A DNA stretch of 64,000 nucleotides from Panorpa germanica (Eukaryota > Arthropoda > Insecta > Mecoptera > Panorpidae): NCBI GenBank assembly GCA_963678705.1, contig OY783218.1:8628152-8692151 (forward strand). Direction: 5' to 3'. The notes beneath the pieces are model-generated. The model saw only the letters and a program-made list of their open reading frames with translations, was not told where the DNA came from and ran no database searches. This document shows positions 48,961 to 60,272 of this stretch, piece after piece. The stretch's first letter is position 1. The number at the start of each line of letters is the position of its first letter. The position numbers were made by a program, and so were the translations under genes.

Positions 48961-49763
48961 TACATGAATGTAATTATACTACTCACTGTTGTTGCTTTTA
49001 CCAATTATCTTTGTGTTGCAGCCCCAACTGGTGGAGACACATGGTCTATACTGGTTCTGTTTTAACAATATTTTTGATGCTTATTCTATGACAATGTTTA
49101 AAAATAGGCATTTTTCGAAACGGAAATCTAAATATTTTATCACGTTGGGTTTTACACGTGTATGTACTAGTACCTGATATCCAAACAATTGCGAGTCTTG
49201 AAACCAGGGTTCTTACGTATTCAATTTATATTCATATTGGATTTCCAAAGAAGTTGGAGATACTGTACTATGGTAAGGGTATATTACACCCTGCATATTT
49301 TTTAATATGTGCTTACTACACCGCAAGTAAATACAATTTTAACTGAAGTATTGCAGTGTCTGTTCTGTCACTGTGGAGTAGTGAGACTGCGGTGTGATGA
49401 GGTGGAGTGTGTGGGCGGGGGGAGTAGAGTGAGAGGGTATTATGAGAATGGGAGTAGAATATATATCATGTATGTGCACACCTGGTATTGAAAAAGGAAA
49501 TAGCAAATGGGGTATTAGCCGAAATGACGAAATAATGACGCTTCTACACTGTTATCACTTTTTTATATTTCAACTAGATCCCCTTATTAAATTTATATAA
49601 ATGTTTAGTTGAAATTTTAAAGAAATTTCTAAATCTCAGCGGATTCAATAATAAATACAGAGGCTTACTATTTGTGTTTGACGCGGTTGATAATTTGATT
49701 TTCGGATTTGAAGATGGGAACGAGAGCCTATTTGTGTTTAATAGGCTTTTGAATTCATTTTTT

Positions 49764-49764
<1 letters not shown>
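48961..49764. other. Non-coding stretch
   Basis: A G-rich patch (about 49390-49440) is present. No supported gene. Confidence 0.4.

Positions 49765-49803
<39 letters not shown>
49765..49803. repeat. (AT)n microsatellite
   Basis: About 19 AT units lie just beside the poly(A) side of the LINE copy at 49815. Confidence 0.95.
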
Positions 49804-49806
<3 letters not shown>

Positions 49807-49814
49807 CGTTTTCA

Positions 49815-50100
49815 TTTTTTTTTAAATATAGTTTCTCGGGCTTCCTAGGCACGTAGCCTTTTATCGCCCCTAATATTGTCTGTTTCTTCTTATACGTTAT
49901 ATCCAGACAACAAGAATGATCTATTCATGGCTACTGCAGTTATAAATTTCGGTTTCTCAATCAAAAAGACGGTGTTAACAGGAAGCGTCTGCGAAGTCTG
50001 TTGCACCGCCCTTTGGAGTTCATTTCTTGGCATTGCTGTATTTTTACATTGCCACAGAATGTGGTCAGGATCTGCCTCCTCTTCAACACAATTTTCATTT
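49815..50100 (-). mobile_element. 5'-truncated LINE family C, copy 3
   Basis: The minus frame ending at the stop 49890-49892 reads CVEEEADPDHILWQCKN, then LQRAVQQTSQTLPVN and PKFITAVAMNRSFLLSGYNV, the same tail as copy 1. The 3' UTR (CCTAGGAAGCCCGAGAAAC) leads to an A-run (plus-strand T-run 49815-49824), the probable poly(A) tail. Truncation lies near 50095. The first cysteine pair of the knuckle is altered. Confidence 0.75.
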
Positions 50101-51165
50101 ATTTAAAGATCCAAAAGTTCAATTTTGCTTAGCGATTTTTCTGCGTTTGCCATCACAGAAGAATTAAATAGACGAGATTTGTTTTTCTTTCACAACGAAC
50201 ATAATATAAAACTTGATGGGATGCACAACGATGGTGTTAGTAGTAGTGTCACCACACCACTGCACAATTTATGTTTATATGAACACATAACATCCAAACC
50301 CAGAGAAAAATATAGTGTTCAGTATAAACACTTTCAACCACTGTTTGGAATCATGGATATTATCTTATATATAACTAAATTTTTATTTTAGAGAAACCTA
50401 GTAATATTTAATCAAGAATTAATAAAAAGAAATTATGTTTACTGAAAAAGATAGATTGTATGCTTGGAACAGAAATATATAGGTCACAAAACGTGATATA
50501 TTTCTTAATTTTATTAACTAAAAGGCAACTTTCTTATGTTAAATAAATCTCCAACACACGTAACTCTATTTAGCGGGGTAACAGAAGTGATTAAATCTAA
50601 TATTATATTATTTTTACGATTGTTTTGAAATAATAAGTTTTAAAATGCCAGAACATGTAATTTAATATTTATCAAAAATGACAAAACAATTATTTTCTTT
50701 GTTGTGTTCAACAAAGTTTTATCAAAAAACATCTCTACACATTAAAAAACAACCCCACAAGATATAACCGCATAAAATATTCAGTAAAATCCACAAACTG
50801 CGTGCCTGCCAGTCCGGATAATGATCTAACCATTTTGTGACGTTTCTAACATATTTAAAACATGAATTAGATTTGGGTTGGTTCGCGTGGAAAACAGGAC
50901 CGAATTTAGTGGCGCTTTAATCGAAATTACAGTACAGTGTTGCGTAACACTTAAACATATTGAATATTAAAAGTTATTGCGTAATAAATGTATTAAGAAT
51001 ACTTGCAACATTCGGGTTATCTTTTCTTTACTTAATTTAAATTTATGCAGTGAAATTATTTCAATATCCTATTGCGAAACGAGTACTACCCTCAGAAATT
51101 AATTGTGTTCAATTGAAACATATGTTACCCTGTTGTTAATTATGTTCTGCAAATGTTTATAAATA
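50101..51165. other. AT-rich non-coding stretch
   Basis: No supported gene. The 88-codon plus frame at 50125-50391 shows no motif. Confidence 0.4.
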
Positions 51166-51754
51166 TACAGGGTGTCCCAAAATTCAACGATAAGTCGGCA
51201 CCAGAGGGTGGTCCTGCTCATGACTACACAAGAAAAAAAGAAAAAAAAATTTATCTCATTTTGTTTAGGAATTAGAACAAAAAAATTTTTTTTTTCGAAA
51301 ATTGAAACACCTTAAGATGTTTTTAACTACCATGACCACAATTTTTCAAATATTTCTGATTTTTTCTATTGTATCGGCAACCTAAATAGCGCTGCTATCC
51401 ACCACAACCATTAAAAATCCCAGAATGCTAGTAGTTTTTACTCAAAAATCAATCGAATTAATTTTTTTCCCTAAAATTTTTAAAGATTTTTACTTTCTGT
51501 TCACTTTAACTCATCGTGGTGTAAAAAAAAAGTATGAACACTACTATGGCAAGTTTTTTTAAAAATCGACGCAACTCTTCAGGATTCCAAAATGGTATAA
51601 TTCTCCAGGAAAACTAGCAATAAAAAAAAATTATGCATACTACTTCTTAACAAGAACCATATTTTATAAATTGTGAAAATAAAAAGTGATAACACTTTTA
51701 CAATACCCAAAATATGTTTTTTATGTTACAAATGGTACAAACAATTTTTCATTT
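51166..51754 (+). repeat. Dispersed repeat D, copy 2
   Basis: It starts TACAGGGTGTCCCAAAATTC and is collinear with 44327-44920 to ACAATTTTTCATTT. Differences are scattered single bases and small indels. Sequence beyond 51754 is unrelated to that beyond 44920. Confidence 0.75.
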
Positions 51755-52075
51755 CACTGTTTTGTGGTTCGTAGGCGGACGAATTTTCTGTCAAGGAAGT
51801 TTATTACAATAATATGTAGAATACGAATGCATTGTAATTTTTTTTATTATTATAATCTGATGGAATTCTTATAAAGGAAGAATCCTTATAAGTAGAATAA
51901 AGGAAGTAAATTACAATAACATTAATTTACATTACTTGCATGGATATTATATTTTTTTTTTTAAATTCACAGTTATCGTGTGAAATCTACTCTATCTAAA
52001 ACAAGCATTAGAAACCGTGATAATATGTATAAAACTAAGTCTGCGCTGATTCCTAAACTTATACACATTAATCAA

Positions 52076-52465
52076 GCCTCATTTCAACACTAATAATATT
52101 AATATTTTAATCTAGATTTCAGATTTTTAGAACAGGCATTCCTTGTCACATTCGTGTTTTAATTTAAGTTTAGTTAATTTAGTTGGTGAGCATGCATCGT
52201 TAGTAATATAAATTGTGATAGTTCGACAGTTGGACAAAATTGATTATGTTTTTAGTAACAAATAGTAATATAAATTGTTTTTAATATTTTATTTTTGTGA
52301 AACTGACAATTGACCTTTTAAAAATAAATTCTACTACATTTTGGCCGCTTATCTTTTTAATTTAGAAACGTTGGACCTTATAAGGTTCTAAAATAACAAA
52401 AAAAACGTGAATTAAATTCTAAATTAAAAATGAAACGCATATTCTCATTTGATATATATTCTCTC
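52076..52465 (-). mobile_element. TTAA MITE family A, copy 5 (worn)
   Basis: GCCTCATTTC near a TTAA on the left, then ATTTTAATCTAGATTTCAG and AGTTTAGTTAATTTAGTTGG, match copies 2-4 inverted. The terminal-repeat core is lost. The right end fades at about 52465. Confidence 0.65.
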
Positions 52466-53437
52466 CATGTATCATCTTCACAACAAATTAAAAGAAAATA
52501 TTATATTCCTATTATTTTATGTTGTATTCAAAGAGTAAAATACTCAGTCAGCTTCTAATGATACACCTCATATAAAATATATTCCAAGCTAATTTAAAGA
52601 AGTACTACCAAATAGTTATTTCCATAAAATAACCCATGGTTGGCTCATAAATGCAGCCCTGATGGAATAGATGAATATATTTATTTCCATAGGGTAAATA
52701 ACCAAACCCTATACTCTATAAGGTACTAGAACAATGCGGCTGATTCCACGACAAACCAAGTAACCAGCAAGTGTCGAACAAACTTCTTCTGGTGGAACGA
52801 AAATACTCGTGCACTCAAAATATCCCGGAGGAGTTCCAGCCAGGAAATCCAGCCAGCGTCAGACTTCACGTCAGTAATAACACGAATAATCTCACGAACA
52901 ATTTAACGAAGAAAACGCGAACGTGAACGCCTGGAATACAGATGCAATATCAACGAACATACTAGCACTAGGACTAGCACTGTACGAATGTTGAGTTCGT
53001 GGAATCGTGGAACATCATTGACTAAAGGTTCCTTTTTATTGAAGTTTAAATGCAATAAGGCAAAGTTTAAATGTAATTTGTTCAATGGAAAATCAAGAAT
53101 GGAAAGTACGAGCACAAAGAGAGTTTAAAGCTGTGTGCATAATTATTTGAAAGGATTTGTTCAAAATTTATAAAAAGTTATAGATTTTAAAAGCATTCTC
53201 TTCGATATTATATTAAGAAATGATTGAAGGGAAAGGTTACTAAAACTGACTGCACAACCAAATACTACACTTGTAATTTCTCATAGTGAGCAGGATAGCA
53301 CAACTTTTCTACAGAATATAAATAATAGCAATTGTCAGAACTTTTTCATATGAATATTCTTTCTCTTTCTAATATCATACAATTAAATGGAGATATATTT
53401 GTTGTCCCTTTTATATTAGTAGAGATACAATTCAGAG
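52466..53437. other. Non-coding stretch
   Basis: A patch at 52730-52990 is richer in C, A and CGAAC words, without an informative frame. No gene. Confidence 0.4.
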
Positions 53438-53665
53438 AAAAAGAAACAAGATATATTTGTCTCTGTTATACTTTATTGGTTTATTTGCAACTTATTCAAT
53501 ACTAATACAGTAGTGAGGCCAGTTGAAGTGTTTTTTCTATTTGTAGTTCGTATCACTGACATTTCCCTTAAACGAGTGAAACCAAATTGAATTGTTTCAT
53601 GACAGAAAAATAATACGCATTTTCAATATGATGTCAAAGTAGCTCCAACATGTTTACTGGGTATA
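53438..53665 (+). repeat. Dispersed repeat H, copy 2
   Basis: Matches 11122-11350 (AAGAAACAAGATATAT through TCAATATGATGTCAAAGT and ACTGGGTA). See copy 1 for what little can be inferred. Confidence 0.6.
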
Positions 53666-53820
53666 AGTGTACTTAATTTAATACCTACAATTTTAAACTA
53701 CTTGACTAGCTAAGAATCAAGATATTACTAGTTAAGATGCGCATATTTAACATGCAGGTGTTCTATAAATTATAAAAAAGAATCGTTTTAGCTACACTCA
53801 TCACTTAACAAGTTCTTAAA

Positions 53821-53990
53821 ACGATATGTATCAAAATTTCATGACAATCCGGCCATTAGTTGACGCGTTATAGTAGTTTTAGTGATGCTACTTTTGTAAT
53901 TTTCAAAACAATGGAAACATCTGAATTTCGTGTGTTGTTAAAGCATTGTTTTTTAAAAGGAATAGCTCGACAAATTAGCTGATAACTATT
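53821..53990 (+). pseudogene. Mariner element 5' part with transposase N-terminus
   Basis: The shared 5' UTR (ATTTCATGACAATCCGGCC, then ATGCTACTTTTGTAATTTTC) leads to ATG at 53911 and METSEFRVLLKHCFLKGIAR. This agrees closely with the mariner start M-E-x-x-E-F-R-V-L-I-K-H-C-F-L-K-G-K. Homology ends near 53980, so only about 24 codons remain. It is the best-preserved start among the four copies. Confidence 0.75.
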
Positions 53991-54283
53991 TATAGCAAAT
54001 AACTTTTATAAAATATATTCACAAATTGAATATTTTTCCTTTATAAAGTGAGGTTAAGTATTTCAGTAATTTCCGTTAGCTGCTATTTGTCAGCGGATGT
54101 ATTTTCCAACAATTTTTCTTTGTCATGGAAATATTGTTTAGTTCCTTTTTCCTTTATGTGTATGTAGTGTGATATTATATTAAATTTAATGGCACGGTGA
54201 CTTCATGTTTAGCTAAAAACTTTTCTTCCCACTTATACAAATACTCCATTATAAAAGTATTTCATTCTCTTTCTAAAATATAA
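53991..54283. other. AT-rich flank of the LTR retrotransposon
   Basis: Nothing recognised. Confidence 0.4.
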
Positions 54284-54287
54284 AGAG
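54284..54287. repeat. Target-site duplication, left (AGAG)
   Basis: AGAG directly before the left LTR is repeated directly after the right LTR (62004-62007). A 4-bp duplication is usual for Ty3/gypsy integrases. Confidence 0.8.
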
Positions 54288-55034
54288 TGTTGTAAAATGT
54301 GTCGTATTGTCGTTCTGGAGGAGATTACTCAGCTTACTAGTACATTCTGCAGGGATGCTAGCTTCTGGTAGTAGATTCTTCAGTTGACGACTTCCAACAC
54401 CAATTACAGTAGTAATCGAATATCTTTCTTAAGATGATTAATAAGGATTCTTGTTCAGACGGTGTATTGTTGCAATTAGAGAATACTTGAGCGGTCTAAA
54501 GTAACCTCGTTGCGACATGCGACGGTTGAACAATTAGTATCTTTTTATTACTATTAATACAAACACTTTTATTAAAATATATCATTTATTCGTTGTAATA
54601 TTATATCTGCTTACTTAATTACAATAGTATTTTATTAGATTAACGAAGATGACAGATATAAAACAAAATGTAATTCTATAGTGTTATAATTTAATTAATA
54701 GTTGAAATGTGCTCACTATTCAATACGTACGAAGTTGCGAATAGTAATGCTTGCTTTGAGACTCAGGAGAAGACTGGCTTTCAGCGTCTTGTGCAATTTA
54801 ATATATAATAATTTATTTCACATCACAGAACGCCAATACTGAATTACCAGCATTAAATCAATATTAATCTCCACAAACCAGAGACAATATTTATAAGCGC
54901 TAAACTTAAATAATTATTCTTTACAATCTTAATACTAATACAAAAACTGTTTACATAATATAATTCTATTACATAATTAACATTTAATATCATTAAAAAT
55001 AAAAGGTAAGTGCGACATATGCGTACTTACAACA
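54288..55034 (-). repeat. 3' LTR of the Ty3/gypsy element
   Basis: 747 bp, ending on the plus strand with GCGTACTTACAACA and starting TGTTGTAAAATG, giving TGTTG/CAACA inverted ends. Appears identical to 61257-62003. On the opposite (plus) strand its edge carries AAAGGTAAGTG, a consensus-like splice donor, at 55002-55012. Confidence 0.95.
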
Positions 55035-55544
55035 CTCCTCAACCAAAGAAAAGGAACGCATATAAAACAAAACATATGCGTTTCTGCTCTAAGGAAAAGA
55101 AAAAGGAAAAAATTGTGATAGGGGAGATGTCGTACATATCACAACACCCCCTTTCAAAAAAAAAGGGACACGTATAAAAACAAAATATACGAGTTACAAT
55201 TCTAGAAAAAAACAAAAAGAGAAGCAAAGTGTCGACAACGATTCTGATCCCATCGTATAGAGTTAACACTGCTCCACAAAACAATCATCCCTGACAAAAT
55301 CCATTTCATTCGTCAAGTTTTTATTCATTGGTACAAAATCTCTTCAACCTATTATTATGAACTACCGTATGTTTTTTACCAATTAGTATTTCTGTATTAA
55401 CAGGGGATATAATTTTAGTAACTTTATACGGTCCTACGTATAAGGGTAAAAGTTTTTTTTGACTGTCCTTTAGTTGGTAACTGTTCATTTCTTAATAAAA
55501 CTAGTTCGTTTACTTCAGGTGTGAAAAGAGAATTGACCCTTTTA
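55035..55544 (-). other. 3' internal region of the element, with an LTR-edge-like repeat
   Basis: This lies between the pol frame and the 3' LTR. Two diverged copies of about 100 bp follow each other: one across the LTR boundary (about 55022-55120) and one at about 55134-55235. The second includes, on the minus strand, a purine run (GAAAGGGGG) followed by TGTTGTGATATG, which resembles a polypurine tract and the start of the LTR. The part nearest the frame end resembles the integrase C-terminal region of related elements. No separate gene is called. Confidence 0.6.
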
Positions 55545-58500
55545 TCAAAATATAATTTTGTTTTTTTCTTTGCTTTTAACCAAGTTATTCATAGCAAGTT
55601 CCCTCGCTACTTGTAACCTGTGTTTGAGTTCTACTATAAAATTATTATAAGTATTTACCTCAATTGGTTCTTTATAAAAAATTGAAGGCAGATTTGCCTT
55701 ATGTCCATAAATTAGTTCGAAAGGAGTAAAACCGGTCGCTGTATGCGGAGTTGTGTTATACACGAACATTGCATAGGGAATCCAATTTATCCAATCATCC
55801 TGCTTTTTACAAAAATTCCTTAGATACTCGGCAAGGGTTCTATGAACTCTTTCTAAGGCACCGTTGGTTGCTGGTCTAAATGCTGTTGTTTTTAATTGTT
55901 TAATTTTTAACAATTTGCATATATCTTTAAAAATTTTCGACATGAAATTTGTTCCTTGGTCTGTTAAGATCATATTAGGAACTCCGTACCTACAAATAAC
56001 GTTAGTTACTAATGCTTTCGCGACAGTATTTGCCTCCTGGTTTATAATAGGAATAGCTTCCGTAAACTTAGTAAGGTCATCCTGTATTGTTAGTAAGTAT
56101 TTGTATTTGTCGTTGTCGTCTTTCTTGGGAAGATATACTATGTCCAAAGCCAACCTTTCGAAACTATGTTTCGAAGTCGATGTAATTGTTAATGGGCATT
56201 TATTTAATTTGCACACTTTATTCTTTTGACATGATACACATTGTCTAATAAAATTTTTAACTTTTCTAATCATACTTGGAAATTTAAAGTGTGATTTTAA
56301 TCGTTTAATTGTTTTAGAAACTCCTAAGTGGCCTGCTGTGGGATTAACATGAAATTCCGAAATTACATTGTTTATTAACTCAGGGTCACTAATTTTAAGT
56401 ATATTGTCATTATAAATGTGTACTATTATATTTGTTTTATCAAAGATATGTCTGATCATAGTTCGTAACTGGGCAAAATCTAATTTACTTAGTTCAGACT
56501 CGAACCTGTTCATAGCTATGTTAGTAATTTTGTGTAAAGTACAAAAGTTTTTCAGATTCACTAATGCCAAAAATATTTCTTTATAATTTGGTAGATTAAA
56601 ATGAAATTCCTTAATTATTAAACAGATAATAAATCTAGTATCAATTTCAACATATGCAATTTCTGATACTTCTTTTTCTTGTATTAGAAATGCATTGATA
56701 CTACTAAATTTATTGATTAATTCAGGAGAATTTCCAATTGAATTTTTAAAATCTTTTGATACAAAATCTACTAATGAAAATGACGTCGGTGCGTCATATA
56801 AACTTTTATCATGTTCAATTACTTTATTGTTTATGATAATTTTATTTTTAATTATTTCTAAATAATTTTCGTATGTGACATCCATTGTTTCAACCTGAAG
56901 TGAGTATACGCGACTTAGGGCATCTACGTGTGGAATCGAACTACCTGGTCTATATATTACTTCGTAATTATATTCTTCTAGTTTTATCCGCCAACGCATA
57001 AGTCTAGAACTCGGGTCCTTAATACTCATTAACCAAGTCAAGGCTTGATGGTCTGTTACGATACTAAAAAACTTTCCATAGAGATAGGGTCTAAAATGAG
57101 CCACAGCCCATACTACTGCTAATAACTCACGTTCAGTAGTTGTGTAATTTTGTTGTGCCTTATTTAGAGTTCTTGAAGCATATGCTATTGGGTGGCTTTC
57201 CTTAATAGTACCTTGTGAAAGGACTGCACCTATAGCATATTTACTTGCATCCGTGGTTACAACGAAATTTTTACTAAAGTCCGGGTATTGCAAAACAGGT
57301 GATATGGTTAATTTATTTTTTAAAGTTTTAAATGATTCGTCGCATTGGTCTGACCATTCTAATACTTTAACATTACTGTTTGCTGCATTATATAGTGGTT
57401 TGGCTATCTCTGCGTAATGCGGTATATGTCGGCGATAATAACCAGACATACCCAAAAATGTTTTAATTTGTTTAGGACTGTTTGGAATGGGGAAATTCTT
57501 TATTGCTTCTACTTTAGAAGGATCTGGTAGAATACCTGTTTCATTAATAACGTGACCTAAATAAATCAAATCTTTATGTAGAAAGTTACATTTGGATGGT
57601 TGGAGCTTCAAATTATGTTCCCGTAATTTAGAAAAAACGTTTTTTAATCTTTGGTTGTGCTCAGAAATGTTTTTTCCAAAAATGACTACATCGTCCAGAT
57701 AGATTAAGCAATCTATTCCTTGCAAACCTGTGAGAACGTGAGACATAAGTCTCTGAAACATGGGGGGGGCTCCTTTAAGTCCGAATGGCATTCTTACAAA
57801 TTGATAGTGTTTAAAGTTCGCACTAAATGCTGTTTTCTCTTTATCTTCGGGAAGCATAGGGACCTGGTGAAAACCGCTTGCTAAGTCAAGGGTAGAGAAA
57901 AATTTTGCACCACTAAGTTGGTCCAGTATATCATGTATAAGAGGCAAAGGATAGGCGTCACTTGTTGTCTGCTCGTTAAGTTTACGGAAATCGACTACTA
58001 CGCGGAATTGTTTATTACCTAACGCATCTGGTTTTTTTGGTACTACTAATAAAGGTGCGTTATAGGGTGAGTCGCTTTCTTCAATTATGTTGTTGACCAA
58101 CAGTTCCTGAATATGCTTTTCCACAATCTCTTTTTGCGCATGGGGCAATCGATACGGTTTAACGTTAACGGGTTTAGAAGAATTAATCTTTATCTTATGA
58201 CTTAATGCGCTCGTACAAGATAACTTGTCTCCCGGTAAAAAAAATATGTCATTAAAGCTGTCACAGATTTCTATTAATTCTGTTACTAATTCTGAATTGA
58301 CATGTGAAAGATTTAAATTGTTTAATAAAAGTTCCTTACGGTTGTTAGGACTTGATTTTGAAAAATGGTAAATACTAAATTGATCTATCGGTATGATATT
58401 CGGTTTGAAATTACTAAGTATTATATTTTTTATTGAAGAATTTATTATTGAAATATAGAAAATATTTTTGACGGGCTTGATTAATGCATTAGCTAAAAAA

Positions 58501-60272
58501 ACTTCAGGTAACAATTCCCTGGCTACACAAACTCCTACTGTAGAACCTGACATAGGAATTATCTTCCTCGTACGTGCTGGTAAAACGATATTGTTTATAT
58601 TTATAAGTGGGAGCTCAATTACTTTGCCACATTCTGAGAATTGTACACTGTTCATTTTTAGATTAATTACTGCATTTAGTTTCCGTAAAATATCTAACCC
58701 TATAATTCCATCGTGTTTAATGGGGAAATTTTCTGACACAACCTGTAAAGTTTGTTTCGACTTATTACTATCTAAAATTATAGAAGTTTTCAGTGAACCT
58801 AAGGTATAAGGCGTGCCTTCAGAAATACCCTTCAATAGAATTTTAGATTTATTATTAATTCTGACATTGTTATTTAAAATATTTTGTTTAATCAAGGAGA
58901 TTTGAGAACCAGTATCTAATAAAAATGATACGGTTTTAGCTTTGGCTGCGACCATCTTGAATTGGATAGTGTCAACTGTTTGCTTAGCCTTAACATTTTT
59001 ATTTTTACTGTCAAAACTTAGAATATCATTATTATTTTGTAAATTACCCGTATTGATCTCATCAAAATCATAAAAAAAACATAATTCATTATTTGAATTG
59101 TGTTGTGTCTTGTTAGTAAAAGATACTTGAGAACCATCAGATATAAGATGTTTCGATCTTTCACAACAAGTAGAAGGTTCTGATAAAATTGTGGCCTCCC
59201 TACAAGTATTAACTTGAGCAATAGGGTTACCCGTATCTAGATTTTCCTTCTTAATAAAACAATACTTTTCTGTATGACCACTTTTCTTACAATGGTTACA
59301 GAACAAATTTTTAGTTTTTGTTTCGACCTTATTAGGAATTTGCTTGCTTGAAACTGGTTTACTATTAGAATTAGGAACGCTTGGATATGTTTTGACTTTA
59401 ATATGCCTTCTTCTTTCTAGATTGCGCCACCGTCTCTCCAGAAACTCTGTAAATTCATTTAAGGTTGGTAATTCAGAATTATTTCTGTTTTCCCATTCCT
59501 TTGACGAATTAAAATCTAATTTGGTCTTTAAAATATGTATTAACATAAAATCTGAATGATTAGAATATATCCCCAATTCGGTTAATGCTCTAATCGATTC
59601 ATTAATTTCATCTAGTAGTTTTTTGATATTGATTTCGGACTCTAAACGTATAACATTGTAGTTTATTAAATTGTTTAAACAGGTTTCAATAAGTGCTACC
59701 TTGTTATCATAACGTTTACAAAGGATGTTCCAAACAATTTCGTAATTATCATTTGTTAAAGGATAATTCTTTATGAGTTTGAGTGGTTCTCCTGACAAAT
59801 TTAACTTTAAATAATGCATTTTTTCAATGCTTGATAGTTTACTATTATTACGAATTAAATTTGTAAATAATTCCATAAAACTTTGCCAATTAATATATTC
59901 TCCATCAAAAACGGTTAGTTGCATTGGACTTAAGTTCAGATTTTTTATTGAATCTATACTTTTTGAGTCGTCTACAATATGTGTATCATTCTCAAATGTT
60001 TGCTTATAATTCAACAAGTAAATAAGAGTGTCGTCATAAATACTTTCAACTTCCATAGACTTACTAACGATAGCCGAAGCTTCTTCATTTTTTAGAGTTG
60101 GAAGCAATGCTTCTACGATACTACTATATTTAACCCAAGCTTTGTCTAAGTTTTTGATTTTTAATTCAACTATTGTTAAGGATGTTGATTGGACTTCTAG
60201 ATTTTTTGAAAACTCATTAATTAGATTGATTGTATTCTCAACTAGTGTGAGTGAATGAACGTTCGGTGCCAT
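55545..60272 (-). CDS. Gag-pol polyprotein of the Ty3/gypsy element
   Basis: One frame of 1575 codons. Residues about 115-290 resemble the DUF1759 gag family (QLTVFDGEYINWQSFMELF, then YLKLNLSGE and LTNDNYEIVW). A CCHC zinc knuckle (C-x2-C-x4-H-x4-C) is at 325-338. The aspartic protease follows with LLDTGS at 451-456 and GIIGLDIL at 522-529. Reverse transcriptase spans about 700-910, with YLDD at 858-861. RNase H spans about 1000-1120, with TTDAS, TERE and TDHQAL. The integrase has an H2C2 finger (about 1308-1348) and a D-D-35-E triad at D1377, D1438 and E1474. The start at 60272 is the first ATG, close to the leader. Gag and pol share one frame, so no frameshift between them is needed. This is an element gene, not a host gene. 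Confidence 0.93.
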   Translation of the reverse strand: MAPNVHSLTLVENTINLINEFSKNLEVQSTSLTIVELKIKNLDKAWVKYSSIVEALLPTLKNEEASAIVSKSMEVESIYDDTLIYLLNYKQTFENDTHIVDDSKSIDSIKNLNLSPMQLTVFDGEYINWQSFMELFTNLIRNNSKLSSIEKMHYLKLNLSGEPLKLIKNYPLTNDNYEIVWNILCKRYDNKVALIETCLNNLINYNVIRLESEINIKKLLDEINESIRALTELGIYSNHSDFMLIHILKTKLDFNSSKEWENRNNSELPTLNEFTEFLERRWRNLERRRHIKVKTYPSVPNSNSKPVSSKQIPNKVETKTKNLFCNHCKKSGHTEKYCFIKKENLDTGNPIAQVNTCREATILSEPSTCCERSKHLISDGSQVSFTNKTQHNSNNELCFFYDFDEINTGNLQNNNDILSFDSKNKNVKAKQTVDTIQFKMVAAKAKTVSFLLDTGSQISLIKQNILNNNVRINNKSKILLKGISEGTPYTLGSLKTSIILDSNKSKQTLQVVSENFPIKHDGIIGLDILRKLNAVINLKMNSVQFSECGKVIELPLININNIVLPARTRKIIPMSGSTVGVCVARELLPEVFLANALIKPVKNIFYISIINSSIKNIILSNFKPNIIPIDQFSIYHFSKSSPNNRKELLLNNLNLSHVNSELVTELIEICDSFNDIFFLPGDKLSCTSALSHKIKINSSKPVNVKPYRLPHAQKEIVEKHIQELLVNNIIEESDSPYNAPLLVVPKKPDALGNKQFRVVVDFRKLNEQTTSDAYPLPLIHDILDQLSGAKFFSTLDLASGFHQVPMLPEDKEKTAFSANFKHYQFVRMPFGLKGAPPMFQRLMSHVLTGLQGIDCLIYLDDVVIFGKNISEHNQRLKNVFSKLREHNLKLQPSKCNFLHKDLIYLGHVINETGILPDPSKVEAIKNFPIPNSPKQIKTFLGMSGYYRRHIPHYAEIAKPLYNAANSNVKVLEWSDQCDESFKTLKNKLTISPVLQYPDFSKNFVVTTDASKYAIGAVLSQGTIKESHPIAYASRTLNKAQQNYTTTERELLAVVWAVAHFRPYLYGKFFSIVTDHQALTWLMSIKDPSSRLMRWRIKLEEYNYEVIYRPGSSIPHVDALSRVYSLQVETMDVTYENYLEIIKNKIIINNKVIEHDKSLYDAPTSFSLVDFVSKDFKNSIGNSPELINKFSSINAFLIQEKEVSEIAYVEIDTRFIICLIIKEFHFNLPNYKEIFLALVNLKNFCTLHKITNIAMNRFESELSKLDFAQLRTMIRHIFDKTNIIVHIYNDNILKISDPELINNVISEFHVNPTAGHLGVSKTIKRLKSHFKFPSMIRKVKNFIRQCVSCQKNKVCKLNKCPLTITSTSKHSFERLALDIVYLPKKDDNDKYKYLLTIQDDLTKFTEAIPIINQEANTVAKALVTNVICRYGVPNMILTDQGTNFMSKIFKDICKLLKIKQLKTTAFRPATNGALERVHRTLAEYLRNFCKKQDDWINWIPYAMFVYNTTPHTATGFTPFELIYGHKANLPSIFYKEPIEVNTYNNFIVELKHRLQVARELAMNNLVKSKEKNKIIF

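Noticed and set aside
55864-58809. Plus-strand frames inside the retrotransposon (55864-56229, 58468-58809)
   Set aside because: Antisense shadows of pol.
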